Shown: piece after piece, positions 1 through 8,518 of the stretch
How positions within the stretch are numbered: position 1 is the first letter of the stretch
How the letters are laid out: every line of letters starts with the position of its first letter
Source of the DNA: Modestobacter italicus
Lineage (GTDB): Bacteria > Actinomycetota > Actinomycetes > Mycobacteriales > Geodermatophilaceae
Direction: 5' to 3'
Assembly (NCBI RefSeq): GCF_000306785.1
Contig: NC_017955.1
Span: 930,001 to 994,000 of the forward strand
DNA length: 64,000 nt
The notes under the pieces: generated by a model
What the model was told of the DNA's origin: nothing
Seen by the model: only the letters and a program-made list of their open reading frames with translations
Database searches by the model: none
Position numbers and translations under genes: made by a program

Positions 1-1
1 C

Positions 2-1111
2 AGCTCCCGGGCGTTGCCTGCCTTCGACCAGGCCGGCCTGGACGGGTACGCCGTCCGCTCGGCCGACACCACCACCGCCACGGTCGAGGTGCCCACCGTG
101 CTGGCCGTGGTGGGGGAGACCACCGCGGGTTCGGCCGAGACCACCGCGATCGGCCCCGGGCTGGCGCAGAAGGTGGCCGTCGGGGCGATGCTGCCGGCCG
201 GCGCCGACGTCGTCGTCCCCGCCGCCTGGACCGACCAGGGCCTCGCCCGGGTGCAGGTCTACGCCGCGCTGGCACCCGGCAGCTACGTCCGCCGGATCGG
301 CGACGACGTGAGCCCGGGTGACACCGCCGTGCAGATCGGCACCCCCATCGGCCCAGCGCAGATCAGCCTGCTGGCCGCCGTCGGCCGCGAGCGGGTGGCG
401 GTGCGCCCGCGGCCGCGGATCGCCGTGCTGTGCGCCGGCGACGAGCTGGTCGACGTCGGCGCCACCGTCGGCCCCGGGCAGCAGGTCGACGTCAACAGCT
501 ACGCGCTGGCCGCCGCGGCCCGCGACGCCGGCGCCGAGGCCTACCGCGGCGGCATCCTGCCCAACGACCGGCGCCGGATGGTCGAGCTGATCGAGGGGCA
601 GTCGCTGCGCAGCGACGTCGTCCTGATCGCCGGCACCTTCGCCACCGGCGCACCCGACGTGCTGCAGGAGGCCCTCGACGAGCTCGGCGGGCTGTCGTTC
701 ACCCAGGTCGCCATGCACCCGGGCCCGGTGCACGCCTTCGGCACGCTCGGCCCGACCGGCGTGCCGGTCATCTGCGTGCCCGGCGAGCCGGTCGCCGCGC
801 TGGTCGCCTTCGAGGTGTTCGTCCGCCCGGCGATCCGGCTGATGCTGGGCAAGCGGCAGCTGTTCCGCCGTACCGTGCAGGCCGTGTCGGCCCAGCAGCT
901 GCTCTCCCCGCTCGGGTACCGGCAGTACCTGCACGGCCAGGTCATGCGGCACCCCGACGGCGGCTACGTCGTGGAGCCGATCGGGGACGGCGACCAGGCG
1001 ATGCTGGCCCGGATGGCCCGCGCCAACTGCCTGATCGTGGTGGACGAGGACGTCACCGAGGTGTCCGCCGGCGGGCTGGTGACGGTCATGCCGATGCTCC
1101 TCGGGGGCTGA
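2..1111 (+). CDS. glp: Gephyrin/MoeA-like protein Glp (5' end outside window)
   Basis: C-terminal ~369 residues of a MoeA/gephyrin-family protein; the frame is open to the left edge, so the true start lies outside. The first visible residues (LPAFDQAGLDGYAV) match the MoeA motif usually written PPFDNSAMDGYA. The GDELV turn (about residue 140) and VPGEPVAAL (MoeA: LPGNPVSAL) follow. The MoeA loop GGVSVGDYD is replaced by GTFATGAPD, so molybdenum-insertase chemistry is doubtful. Next come a RimJ-like acetyltransferase and a GlpR/SepX-like membrane protein, the order found around M. tuberculosis moeA1-rimJ-Rv0996. In Corynebacterium the cognate pair Glp/GlpR acts in cell division with FtsZ. I infer a divisome role; a MoeA paralog with residual activity is the alternative. 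Confidence 0.8.
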   Translation, partial: SSRALPAFDQAGLDGYAVRSADTTTATVEVPTVLAVVGETTAGSAETTAIGPGLAQKVAVGAMLPAGADVVVPAAWTDQGLARVQVYAALAPGSYVRRIGDDVSPGDTAVQIGTPIGPAQISLLAAVGRERVAVRPRPRIAVLCAGDELVDVGATVGPGQQVDVNSYALAAAARDAGAEAYRGGILPNDRRRMVELIEGQSLRSDVVLIAGTFATGAPDVLQEALDELGGLSFTQVAMHPGPVHAFGTLGPTGVPVICVPGEPVAALVAFEVFVRPAIRLMLGKRQLFRRTVQAVSAQQLLSPLGYRQYLHGQVMRHPDGGYVVEPIGDGDQAMLARMARANCLIVVDEDVTEVSAGGLVTVMPMLLGG

Positions 1112-1124
1112 GCTGGACCCGGCG

Positions 1125-1730
1125 GTGCACCCCGGCTGGCCGGCCCAGCTGGGCTGGGGGCCGGTCCGGCTCGAGCCGCTGCGCCGCGCCGACGCCGGCG
1201 AGTGGGCCCGGGTGCGGACGGCGAACGAGGCGTGGCTGACGCCCTGGGAGCCGTCCTCGCCGGTGCCCTGGCGCGACCGGCACACCCCGGCCGCGTACCG
1301 GGCGATGCGGCGGGCCGCCGGGCGGCGGGCCCGGGTCGGGATGTCGCTGCCCTTCGCGCTGCTCGTCGAGGGCCGGCTGGCCGGGCAGGTCACGGTCGAC
1401 AACGTCGTCCGGGGGGCGCTGCGGTCGGGGCACCTCGGCTACTGGGTGGACTCCGCGGTCGCCGGCCGGGGGATCGCCTCGCTGGCGGTGGCGCTGGTCT
1501 GCGACCACGCGTTCGGCCCGGTCGGGCTGCACCGGCTGCAGGCCGACATCCGGCCGGAGAACGGGCCGAGCCGCCGGCTGGTCGAGCGGCTGGGCTTCCG
1601 GCAGGAGGGCCTGTTCCGCAGCTACCTGGACATCGACGGCGCCTGGCGGGACCACCTCGCCTACGCCCTGCTGGCCGAGGACGCCCCCGGGGGCCTGCTC
1701 ACCCGGTGGCGGTCGCAGGCGCCGCGCTGA
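1125..1730 (+). CDS. GNAT N-acetyltransferase, RimJ/RimL type
   Basis: A 201-residue acetyltransferase of the RimJ/RimL group, which acetylate protein N-termini such as ribosomal proteins using acetyl-CoA. The GNAT core is visible: LGYWVDSAVAGRGIASLAV holds the acetyl-CoA-binding R/QxxGxG/A-like loop, and ENGPSRRLVERLGFRQEG is the typical C-terminal motif of the family. The GTG at 1125 begins 14 bases after the glp stop, so the two are probably cotranscribed. A CTG a few codons upstream is also in frame. Its place between glp and glpR is conserved in actinobacteria, but whether its substrate is a division protein is unknown. Confidence 0.85.
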   Translation: MHPGWPAQLGWGPVRLEPLRRADAGEWARVRTANEAWLTPWEPSSPVPWRDRHTPAAYRAMRRAAGRRARVGMSLPFALLVEGRLAGQVTVDNVVRGALRSGHLGYWVDSAVAGRGIASLAVALVCDHAFGPVGLHRLQADIRPENGPSRRLVERLGFRQEGLFRSYLDIDGAWRDHLAYALLAEDAPGGLLTRWRSQAPR

Positions 1731-1870
1731 GCCGACCGGGACCGCACACGCCCAGCCACTGACTGTCCGTTACCGCTTCGAGACGCACAGCGGACCTCGA
1801 CACGCCGACACGTCGGGCACGCCACGCCGACACACCGCAGGACGTCCCGCGTATCGGCAGCCCAGGCACT

Positions 1871-1876
1871 TACCTT
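1871..1876 (+). promoter_or_regulatory. Candidate -10 hexamer TACCTT before glpR
   Basis: TACCTT fits the actinobacterial TANNNT -10 pattern and lies about 80 bases before the chosen glpR start. No good -35 is visible. It would give glpR its own promoter in the 229-base gap after the acetyltransferase gene. Confidence 0.3.
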
Positions 1877-1959
1877 GACTGCCGAGTGACGGATGTGACT
1901 CGAGTGGTCCCAGGGATGGGGCCGTCACGGTGTGCCACGGATGGATCGGGGTGGAAGTG

Positions 1960-2664
1960 ATGGGATCGGGCGTTCTGCTGGCCGCTCTCGTCGTGCTGTG
2001 GTTCGTGGTCCTGGTGCCGATGGTGGTCACCCGGGGCGACGCACGCACGGGGACCGGCGTGGCCGACTCGGGCCGCACCCTGCAACGGCGTCGTCCGGTG
2101 GACCCGGTGGTGCACGCCGAGACCGAGCGGGTGACGATCGACCGGGCCGCGCTGGTGAGCAGCGGCGAGCTGCGGGTCGACGTGCACGCGGTGCGCCGCC
2201 GCACGCTGGCCGGGCTGGTCGCGCTGGCCGTGCTGGCGCTGGTCGGCGCGCTGACCTACCGCTCCTGGCTGTGGGCGCCGCAGGTGCTCCTGGACGTCGC
2301 CGTGGTCGGCTACCTCATGGTGATCCGCGCCGCGGCCCAGCGTGAGCGGCGGGCCGCCGCCCGCCGCCGGGCCCGCGCCGTGCAGCGGCCGGCCCGTCGT
2401 GCCCCGGAGGCCCGGCCCGTGCCGCAGCGGCCGGCCGCGCAGCGTCCCGCCCCCCGGCCGGCTCCCGTGGTCGCCGCCGAGACCGGCCCGGTGCACCCGA
2501 GCGTGCCGCTGGCCCCGGTGCACCCGCTGCGCCCCGGCCGGGTGGTCGCCGCCCGTACGCCGGTGTCGGCCGGCTGGCAGCAGAGCGCCGTCGTCGGCCT
2601 GGACGACGAGGACATCGGCTTCGCCGAGATCGACGTCTACCAGCCCCGGGTGGTCAACGGCTGA
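1960..2664 (+). CDS. glpR: Divisome membrane protein GlpR/SepX-like
   Basis: A 234-residue membrane protein. An N-terminal helix starts at residue 3 (VLLAALVVLWFVVLVPMVV), a cytoplasmic stretch follows, and a second hydrophobic block sits near residues 87-125. After that comes a long Arg/Pro/Ala-rich tail ending in an acidic segment (DDEDIGFAEIDVYQ). This architecture and the position after glp and the acetyltransferase gene match Rv0996, corynebacterial GlpR and streptomycete SepX, which recruit Glp and act in septation. I chose the ATG at 1960 because GGTGGAAG lies just upstream and the helix then starts at once; a GTG at 1930 would add ten residues. Assignment rests on architecture and synteny. 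Confidence 0.7.
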   Translation: MGSGVLLAALVVLWFVVLVPMVVTRGDARTGTGVADSGRTLQRRRPVDPVVHAETERVTIDRAALVSSGELRVDVHAVRRRTLAGLVALAVLALVGALTYRSWLWAPQVLLDVAVVGYLMVIRAAAQRERRAAARRRARAVQRPARRAPEARPVPQRPAAQRPAPRPAPVVAAETGPVHPSVPLAPVHPLRPGRVVAARTPVSAGWQQSAVVGLDDEDIGFAEIDVYQPRVVNG

Positions 2665-2718
2665 TCGCGGACCCTCCTGTCAGCGGCGGGAGGGGCGGAC
2701 GGTAAGCTCTGCGTTCGA

Positions 2719-2792
2719 GGGGCTGTGGCGCAGTCCGGTAGCGCACCTCGTTCGCATCGAGGGGGTCAGGGGTTCAATTCCCCTCAGCTCCA
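2719..2792 (+). tRNA. tRNA-Ala(CGC)
   Basis: Complete cloverleaf: acceptor GGGGCTG/CAGCTCC, anticodon stem CCTCG/CGAGG, loop TTCGCAT with anticodon CGC at 2753-2755, and T-loop TTCAATT. The G3:U70 wobble pair that marks alanine tRNAs is present. CCA is not encoded. Confidence 0.96.
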
Positions 2793-2797
2793 CCCTC

Positions 2798-2828
2798 GTC
2801 AGGCCGGGCCCATCGGGCCCGGCCTGAC
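2798..2828 (+). terminator. Hairpin after tRNA-Ala
   Basis: Perfect 14-bp inverted repeat (GTCAGGCCGGGCCC) with a 3-base loop, six bases after the tRNA. There is no T tract, as is usual in this GC-rich DNA. Likely intrinsic terminator. Confidence 0.75.
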
Positions 2829-2965
2829 GCGTCTCCGGCTCCGGACGCGGGTCATGGTCACCGGCCGGGCGCGCTCGGTCACCGCGGACGGCGGGTCCGT
2901 CATCCGCACCCCGGCGCGCCCGGTCCTGCCCGGCCGGCGGCCCCGGCGGCTGGTGCACTGCCCGG

Positions 2966-5785
2966 ATGACCGGGGTGGAGGGCGACCGCGCGACCGCCAG
3001 GCCACCCGGGTCGGTCGGGGCCCTGCTGGTGCTGCTGGTCCTGCTGGCGACGGCCGCCTTCGCTGGCCTGCCGCCGACCCCGGCCGCCGCAGCCCCCCTG
3101 CTGCCGGCCGGGTTCGCCGTCCGCCCGCTGCCGAGCGGGCAGGACGAGCTGCTCACCGACTTCGCGTTCGCACCCGACGGCAGCTGGTTCACCGTCGGCA
3201 AGAACGGCCGGGTGGCCTGGGTGTCGGCCGATGGACGCCCACGCACCCTCGCCACGCTCCCGGTCGTCACGGTGCAGGACCTCGGTCTCTCCGGGGTCGC
3301 CGTCGCCCCGGACTACGAGACCAGCCGGCAGGTCTACACCGTGCGCACGCTCGACGTGGCCGGCCGGTGGGTCATGCGGCTGAGCGCCTGGACGGTCACC
3401 GGTTCCCCCGAGCCCACCGGGCTGGGTGCGGAGCGGGTCGTCTGGGACCTGCCGGCCGATGCCGACGTGCACGCCATGACCAGCGTCCTCGCGGCGCCCG
3501 ACGGCACCTTGTGGGTCACGGTCGGCGATGCGGCGGACTTCCGGTTCGTCGACGCCCGCGCCCTGCGCGCCCTGGACGTGGACGACGGCCGCGGGAAGGT
3601 GCTGCACGTCCTCCCCGACGGCCGGGGCGTCGCCACCAACCCGTACTACGACCCGGCAGCACCCGGCTCCTGGCGCAGCCGGGTCTACGCCAGCGGTTTC
3701 CGCAGCCCGTTCCGGATGACCCTGGACCCGGCCAGCGGCGCACCGGTGGTCGGGGACGTCGGCTGGAACACGTGGGAGGAGGTCGACCTCGTCCGACCCG
3801 GCGCCTCCTACGGGTGGCCGTGCTGGGAGGGGCCTGTCCGGACGCCGGGGTACGCCGAGCTGCCCGGCTGCCAGGGGGTCGGCAACAGCGCTCCGCTCGC
3901 CACGTACCCGCACGGACCGGCCGGCACGAGCGTCACCGGCGGCATCGTCTACACCGGGGCCAACTACCCCGAGGCCTACCGCGGGGCCTACTTCTTCGGG
4001 GACTACTCCTCCCAGCGGCTCTACACGATGAGGTACGACGCCGAGGGCGACCTCGTCCGGGCACCGGAGGACGCCGGGTTCGGGGTGGGCAACGGCCTGC
4101 CGGTGGCGTTCGGGGCGGCCCCGAACGGCGACGTCGTGTACGCCGACATCGGCGGCAGCGTGCTGCAGCGGCTGGTCTACGTGCCCGGGAACCGGCCGCC
4201 CACGGCGCAGATCACGCTCACCAGCGACGCCGCCACCCGCACGGTGGCCTTCGACGGCACCGCCTCCGGTGACCTGGACGGCGAGGTGCTCACCTACCGC
4301 TGGGACTTCGGTGACGGCAGCACCGGCACCGGTGCCCAGGTGTCGCACACCTACGCCGCACCCAGCACGGCACCGGTCCCGGTGACGCTCACCGTCTCCG
4401 ACCCCCAGGGCGCCACCGGCACGTCGACCGCGACCGTGGTGCCGGCCAACGGCGCACCCGTCCTCACGCTCGGGTCGCCACCGGCCGGTCGGCTGTTCGC
4501 GGTGGGGGACACGGTGGAGGCCACCGCCACCGCCACCGACGCGGAGGACGGTGCCCTGCCGGTGACCTGGAGCGAGGTGCTGGTCCACTGCAGCGGCGGC
4601 TACTGCCACCAGCACCCGGGCGAGACGGTCACCGGCGGCACGTTCAGCCGGCCCTTCGTCGACCACGGAGACGACACCCGGGTGGAGATCACCGCCAGCG
4701 CCCGGGACTCCGCCGGGGTGCGGGTCCAGCAGACCTTCGAGGCGGCACCGCGGCTGCGCACGCTCACGGTGACGGCCAGCACGCCGGGTGCGGTCACCGT
4801 CAACGGCGTCGCCCGGGCCAGCAGCCGGCTGACGGTCGGCGCGCAGGTGTCCGTGATCGCCCCGGTCGTGGCCACCGACGGGGTGGCGACCTTCGAGCGC
4901 TGGACCGACGGCAGCCCCCGTGCGCGGGAGCTCACCATGCCGGACGAGGACGTGGCCCTCAGCGCCGACTACCTGACCCCGATCGACCGCCGGTACGCGA
5001 CGGACCCGGCGCTGCGGGCCGTCCTCGGCGCACCCACCGCCCCCGAGGCCGGCGACGAGACGCTCCGCTACCTCACCACGACCGGCGGTCGGGTGTACTG
5101 GTCGCCGGCGGCCGGCGTGCACGAGGTCCACGGTGCGGTCCTGACCGCTTACCTCGCCGAGGGCGGCCACGTCCGCTTCGGCCCACCGCTGACCGACGAG
5201 CGCACCGCCCCCGACGGCGTCGGCCGGTACAACCAGTTCGCCGCGCTCGGTGCCGCGGTCTACTGGACCCCGGCGACCGGTGCCCGTGCCGTGTACGGCG
5301 ACATCGGCGCCCGGTGGGCGGCGCTGGGGTGGGAACGGGGCGTGCACGGCTACCCGCGGAGCTCGGAACTGGGCACGCCGGACGGGCGCGGTCGGTACAA
5401 CGACTTCGCCGACGGCGGGATCTACTGGCTGCCGGGGGTGGGCGCGCGCAGCGTGGTCGGCGCGATCTACGGCGCCTGGGCCCGCGCGGGCTGGGAGGGC
5501 GGCCGGCTGGGCTTCCCGGTCACCGACGAGACGGGCACGCCGGGCGGGGCCGGGCGGTTCAACCACTTCGAGCGGGGCTCGGTCTACTGGACGCCGGCCA
5601 CCGGTGCGCACGTCGTCGAGGGGGACATCCTGCGCCGCTGGGCCGCGCTGGGCTGGGAACGGTCCTCCCTCGGCTTCCCGACCAGCGACGAGTACGCCGT
5701 CCCCGGCGGGCGCCGGTCGGACTTCCAGGGTGGCTCGCTCACCTGGGACGCCGCGACGGGTCAGGTGACCGAGAGCCTCCGCTGA
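2966..5785 (+). CDS. Secreted PQQ-type sugar dehydrogenase with PKD and LGFP repeats
   Basis: A 939-residue exported protein. Residues ~1-45 form a signal peptide (hydrophobic core, then AAAA before the mature part). Residues ~50-410 form a glucose/sorbosone dehydrogenase beta-propeller, with blade motifs such as GWNTWEEVDLVRPGASYGW and YFFGDYSSQRLY. Such enzymes oxidise sugars with PQQ. Residues ~412-495 are a PKD domain (YRWDFGDGS). From ~680 to the end are about five LGFP-type repeats (phrases such as GYPRSSELGTPDGRGRYNDF and LGFPVTDETGTPGG), which usually tether proteins to the actinobacterial envelope. The ATG at 2966 puts the signal peptide at the N-terminus. I see no PQQ synthesis genes nearby, so activity may need external PQQ. 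Confidence 0.85.
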   Translation: MTGVEGDRATARPPGSVGALLVLLVLLATAAFAGLPPTPAAAAPLLPAGFAVRPLPSGQDELLTDFAFAPDGSWFTVGKNGRVAWVSADGRPRTLATLPVVTVQDLGLSGVAVAPDYETSRQVYTVRTLDVAGRWVMRLSAWTVTGSPEPTGLGAERVVWDLPADADVHAMTSVLAAPDGTLWVTVGDAADFRFVDARALRALDVDDGRGKVLHVLPDGRGVATNPYYDPAAPGSWRSRVYASGFRSPFRMTLDPASGAPVVGDVGWNTWEEVDLVRPGASYGWPCWEGPVRTPGYAELPGCQGVGNSAPLATYPHGPAGTSVTGGIVYTGANYPEAYRGAYFFGDYSSQRLYTMRYDAEGDLVRAPEDAGFGVGNGLPVAFGAAPNGDVVYADIGGSVLQRLVYVPGNRPPTAQITLTSDAATRTVAFDGTASGDLDGEVLTYRWDFGDGSTGTGAQVSHTYAAPSTAPVPVTLTVSDPQGATGTSTATVVPANGAPVLTLGSPPAGRLFAVGDTVEATATATDAEDGALPVTWSEVLVHCSGGYCHQHPGETVTGGTFSRPFVDHGDDTRVEITASARDSAGVRVQQTFEAAPRLRTLTVTASTPGAVTVNGVARASSRLTVGAQVSVIAPVVATDGVATFERWTDGSPRARELTMPDEDVALSADYLTPIDRRYATDPALRAVLGAPTAPEAGDETLRYLTTTGGRVYWSPAAGVHEVHGAVLTAYLAEGGHVRFGPPLTDERTAPDGVGRYNQFAALGAAVYWTPATGARAVYGDIGARWAALGWERGVHGYPRSSELGTPDGRGRYNDFADGGIYWLPGVGARSVVGAIYGAWARAGWEGGRLGFPVTDETGTPGGAGRFNHFERGSVYWTPATGAHVVEGDILRRWAALGWERSSLGFPTSDEYAVPGGRRSDFQGGSLTWDAATGQVTESLR

Positions 5786-5798
5786 CGCCGTCCGGCGG

Positions 5799-6581
5799 TC
5801 AGCCCGCGCCGGGGAAGTCCGGCGGGCGCCGGGCCAGGAACGCGGCCACGCCCTCCCGGCTCTCCGGGTCCGCGGCGGACTCCCGGATCAGCCGCTCCTC
5901 GTCCACGAGCTGCTCCTCCAGCGTGCGGACGGCGGCCCGGCGCACCAGCCCGCGGGTGCGCACCATCGACCGGACCGGGCCGGCCGCCACCTGGGAGGCC
6001 AGCGCGGTGGCCACGTCGAGCAGCTCGTCGTCGTCGACCAGCCGGGCGACCAGGCCGAACAGGTGCGCGTCGGCCGCGCTGAGCGTGCCGTCGGTGAGCA
6101 TGAGCTCCAGCGCGCGCGGCGCCCCGAGCGCCCGGGTCAGCGCCCACGACGTCCCGCCGTCGGGGGAGAGGCCGAGGCCGCCGTAGGCCGGCCGGAGCTT
6201 GGTGCCGCGGGCGCAGACCACGATGTCGCAGGCGCCGAGCAGACCCAGCCCGGCGCCGGCCACCGCGCCGTGCACGCCGGCCACCACCGGGACGTCGCAG
6301 TAGAGGACGGCCCGGATCGTGTCGTGCCAGGTGTGCGCCAGCCGGCCGACCACCTCCGGCATGTCCTCGGCGGCGTCGGCGAAGACGCGGACGTCCCCGC
6401 CGACGCAGAACCTCGGCCCGGCCGCGGTCAGCAGCACCGCCCGCGCCGTGCCGGGCCGCTGCTCGAGCGCCGCACGAAGCTGCTCGGCCATGGCCTGGTC
6501 CACGACGTTGCCCCGCGCCGCGTCGTCCAGCGTGACGTGCCAGACGTCGCCGTCCAGCGCGGTGGTCACCGGTCCGCTCAT
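5799..6581 (-). CDS. Enoyl-CoA hydratase/isomerase family protein
   Basis: A 260-residue crotonase-fold protein. The oxyanion-hole segment GAVAGAGLGLLGACDIVV is intact (about residues 105-122). The second active-site loop reads GLGLSPDGGTSW, with Asp-Gly rather than the Glu-x-Gly-GG of classical hydratases, so it may be an isomerase or another acyl-CoA lyase of the PaaG/PaaB type. The ATG at 6581 is preceded by a purine-rich AGGACAGGGGGCAG and, about 30 bases upstream, TAGCGT as a -10 candidate. Its gene is convergent with the sugar-dehydrogenase gene (13-base gap). Substrate cannot be told from the sequence. Confidence 0.85.
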   Translation of the reverse strand: MSGPVTTALDGDVWHVTLDDAARGNVVDQAMAEQLRAALEQRPGTARAVLLTAAGPRFCVGGDVRVFADAAEDMPEVVGRLAHTWHDTIRAVLYCDVPVVAGVHGAVAGAGLGLLGACDIVVCARGTKLRPAYGGLGLSPDGGTSWALTRALGAPRALELMLTDGTLSAADAHLFGLVARLVDDDELLDVATALASQVAAGPVRSMVRTRGLVRRAAVRTLEEQLVDEERLIRESAADPESREGVAAFLARRPPDFPGAG

Positions 6582-6650
6582 CGTCTGCTGCCCCCTGTCC
6601 TCGGAACTCCACGCTAGGGGCCGGGCGGCCTCCCCGCCCGGGAACGCGAC

Positions 6651-6680
6651 GACGCCCCGGTCGCCGGTGACCGGGGCGTC
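6651..6680 (-). terminator. Hairpin terminator after the MFS gene
   Basis: Perfect 12-bp stem (GACGCCCCGGTC/GACCGGGGCGTC) with a 6-base loop, 19 bases past the MFS stop codon on the minus strand. It separates the MFS operon from the enoyl-CoA hydratase gene. Confidence 0.75.
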
Positions 6681-6698
6681 GCGTGTGCAGGAGGTCCC

Positions 6699-8006
6699 TC
6701 AGGAACGGGTGGCGGACTCCCTCCGGGCCACCAGCTCCGGCTCGACCTCCTGGTCGATGGCGCCGGGCGCGCCGCCGAACTCGTCGGCGACCTCCCCGGC
6801 GACGTCGTCGGGCTCGCCGTGGCCACCGGCCAGCTGCGCGTCGGCCGCGGTGAGCATCCGGTGGCCGGTGGCCAGCACGGCGATGGCCAGCACGACCGCG
6901 CCCGCACCGACGAGGAACGGCACGTGCAGGTCGAAGCGCTCGGCCAGCTTGCCGGCGGCGTAGGGCGCCAGGCCGCCGCCGAGGAACCGGACGAAGCCGT
7001 AGGCGGCCGAGGCGACCGGGCGGGGCACCGGCGAGACGAGCATGACCGCCTGGGTGGTCAGCGTGTTGTTGATCCCGACGACGATCCCGGAGGCGATCAC
7101 GCAGGTGATCAGCGCCCAGCGGACGTCGGTGAACAGGCCGATCAGCAGCAGCAGGACGGCGAAGAAGCCGAGCGCGCCGTAGAGCGCGGGGGCGGTGCCG
7201 AAGCGGGCCTGCAGCCGGGGCGCGCCGATGACCGCGAAGAAGGCGACCAGCAGGCCCCAGCCGAAGAAGACGAAGCCGAGCTGGATCGCCGACAGCTCCA
7301 TCGGGTAGGGCGCGTAGCCGAGCATGGTGAAGAAGCCCCAGTTGTAGAACAGGGCGGTCAGGCTCATCGTCAGCAGGCTGCGGTGCCGCAGCGCCTTGAG
7401 CGGCGCCGACAGCGGGGTCGGTTCGGCCGGCTTCGGCGTGGCGTCGAGCAGCACGACGGTGGCCAGCAGCGCGATCGCCATCAGGACGGCGACGCCGAAG
7501 AACGGGCCGCGCCAGCTGATGTCGCCGAGCAGACCGCCGACCAGCGGGCCGGCGGCGATGCCCAGCCCGAGCGCGGCCTCGTACAGCACGATCGCGCCGG
7601 CGAAGCCGCCCGACGCCGAGGCGACGATGACCGCCAGCGAGGTGGCGATGAACAGCGCGTTGCCCAGGCCCCAGCCGGCGCGGAAGCCGACGATGCCGTT
7701 GATCGAGCCGGACAGCCCGGCGAGGGCGGAGAAGACGACGATGACGGCCAGGCCGGTGATCAGCGTCTTCTTGGCGCCGATCCGGCTGGACACCCAGTTG
7801 GTGCCGAGCATCGCGACCGCGGTGACCACCAGGTAGCTGGTGAACAGCAGGCTGACCTGGCTGGGCGTGGCGTCCAGCTGGGCGGACAGCGCCGGCAGGA
7901 TCGGGTCCACCAGCCCGATGCCCATGAAGCTGACGACGCAGGCGAAGGCGACGGCGTAGACCGCCTTCGGCTGCTTGGACGTGGTCGTGGGACTGCCGCC
8001 GCTCAC
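6699..8006 (-). CDS. MFS drug-efflux-type transporter (DHA1)
   Basis: A 435-residue major-facilitator protein with 12 predicted membrane helices. Motif A (NWVSSRIGAKKTL, between helices 2 and 3) and the helix 1 start GIGLVDPILPALS place it with the DHA1 drug:H+ antiporters. The C-terminal ~45 residues are cytoplasmic and acidic. Its start codon overlaps the stop of the MarR regulator gene by 4 bases, so they are translationally coupled. This is the classic arrangement of an efflux pump under its own MarR repressor; substrate unknown. Confidence 0.87.
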   Translation of the reverse strand: MSGGSPTTTSKQPKAVYAVAFACVVSFMGIGLVDPILPALSAQLDATPSQVSLLFTSYLVVTAVAMLGTNWVSSRIGAKKTLITGLAVIVVFSALAGLSGSINGIVGFRAGWGLGNALFIATSLAVIVASASGGFAGAIVLYEAALGLGIAAGPLVGGLLGDISWRGPFFGVAVLMAIALLATVVLLDATPKPAEPTPLSAPLKALRHRSLLTMSLTALFYNWGFFTMLGYAPYPMELSAIQLGFVFFGWGLLVAFFAVIGAPRLQARFGTAPALYGALGFFAVLLLLIGLFTDVRWALITCVIASGIVVGINNTLTTQAVMLVSPVPRPVASAAYGFVRFLGGGLAPYAAGKLAERFDLHVPFLVGAGAVVLAIAVLATGHRMLTAADAQLAGGHGEPDDVAGEVADEFGGAPGAIDQEVEPELVARRESATRS

Positions 8007-8449
8007 GAGGTGCCTCCGGTTCGTTCTGGGACGGGGGCCTGCGCCAGCCGGGCCAGCGCGGGCAGTGCTGCGGTGATCGCGCGGACGTCGTCCTCGGCGA
8101 GCTGCGCCAGCGGCCCGGCCAGCCGGGCGGCCCGGTCCTCGCGCCGCCGGTCCAGCAGCTCCGCGCCGGCCGGGGTGAGGGTGAGCAGCACCGCCCGGCC
8201 GTCGCCGGGGTCGGTGCGCCGGTGCACCAGGCCGGCGTCGGCGAGCCGGCCGACGAGCGCGGTCATCGAGGGCTGGCTGACGCCCTCGCCGGCCGCCAGC
8301 TCGGTGAGCCGGGCCGCGCCGCAGCGGCGGAGCGTGGTCAGCGTGGCGGCCGCGGTGAGGCTCAGCCCCTGGCGGTCCAGGGTGAGCCGGCGCAGCGCGA
8401 TGACCACGTCGTCCAGCCGCTCGGCGAGCTCGCTGCTGTCGACGTCCAC
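8003..8449 (-). CDS. MarR-family transcriptional regulator
   Basis: A 148-residue winged-helix regulator. The recognition segment LAAGEGVSQPSMTALVGRLADAGLV and the wing RRTDPGDGRAVLLTLTPAG are typical of MarR proteins, which respond to phenolic or lipophilic ligands. The GTG at 8449 is chosen; a TTG at 8464 would add five residues but lies on the probable transcription start. The gene is first in an operon with the MFS transporter (4-base overlap). The palindrome at 8456-8465 sits over the transcription start, so autorepression is likely. Confidence 0.87.
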   Translation of the reverse strand: MDVDSSELAERLDDVVIALRRLTLDRQGLSLTAAATLTTLRRCGAARLTELAAGEGVSQPSMTALVGRLADAGLVHRRTDPGDGRAVLLTLTPAGAELLDRRREDRAARLAGPLAQLAEDDVRAITAALPALARLAQAPVPERTGGTS

Positions 8450-8455
8450 CGCTCT

Positions 8456-8474
8456 GTTGTACAACCCAACTATG
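8456..8474 (-). promoter_or_regulatory. marR promoter and operator
   Basis: On the minus strand CATAGT (8474-8469) resembles a -10 box. Seven bases later begins the perfect palindrome GTTGTACAAC (8465-8456), which covers the expected +1. A MarR dimer there would block its own transcription. Inferred from position and symmetry only. Confidence 0.5.
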
Positions 8475-8518
8475 TATCCCGGCCAGTCAGGGTGACGGAC
8501 GAGACACGCGGCAGGGCG

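Noticed and set aside
2900-5611. A 903-codon minus-strand frame
   Set aside because: Antisense of the sugar-dehydrogenase gene, with no recognisable domain.
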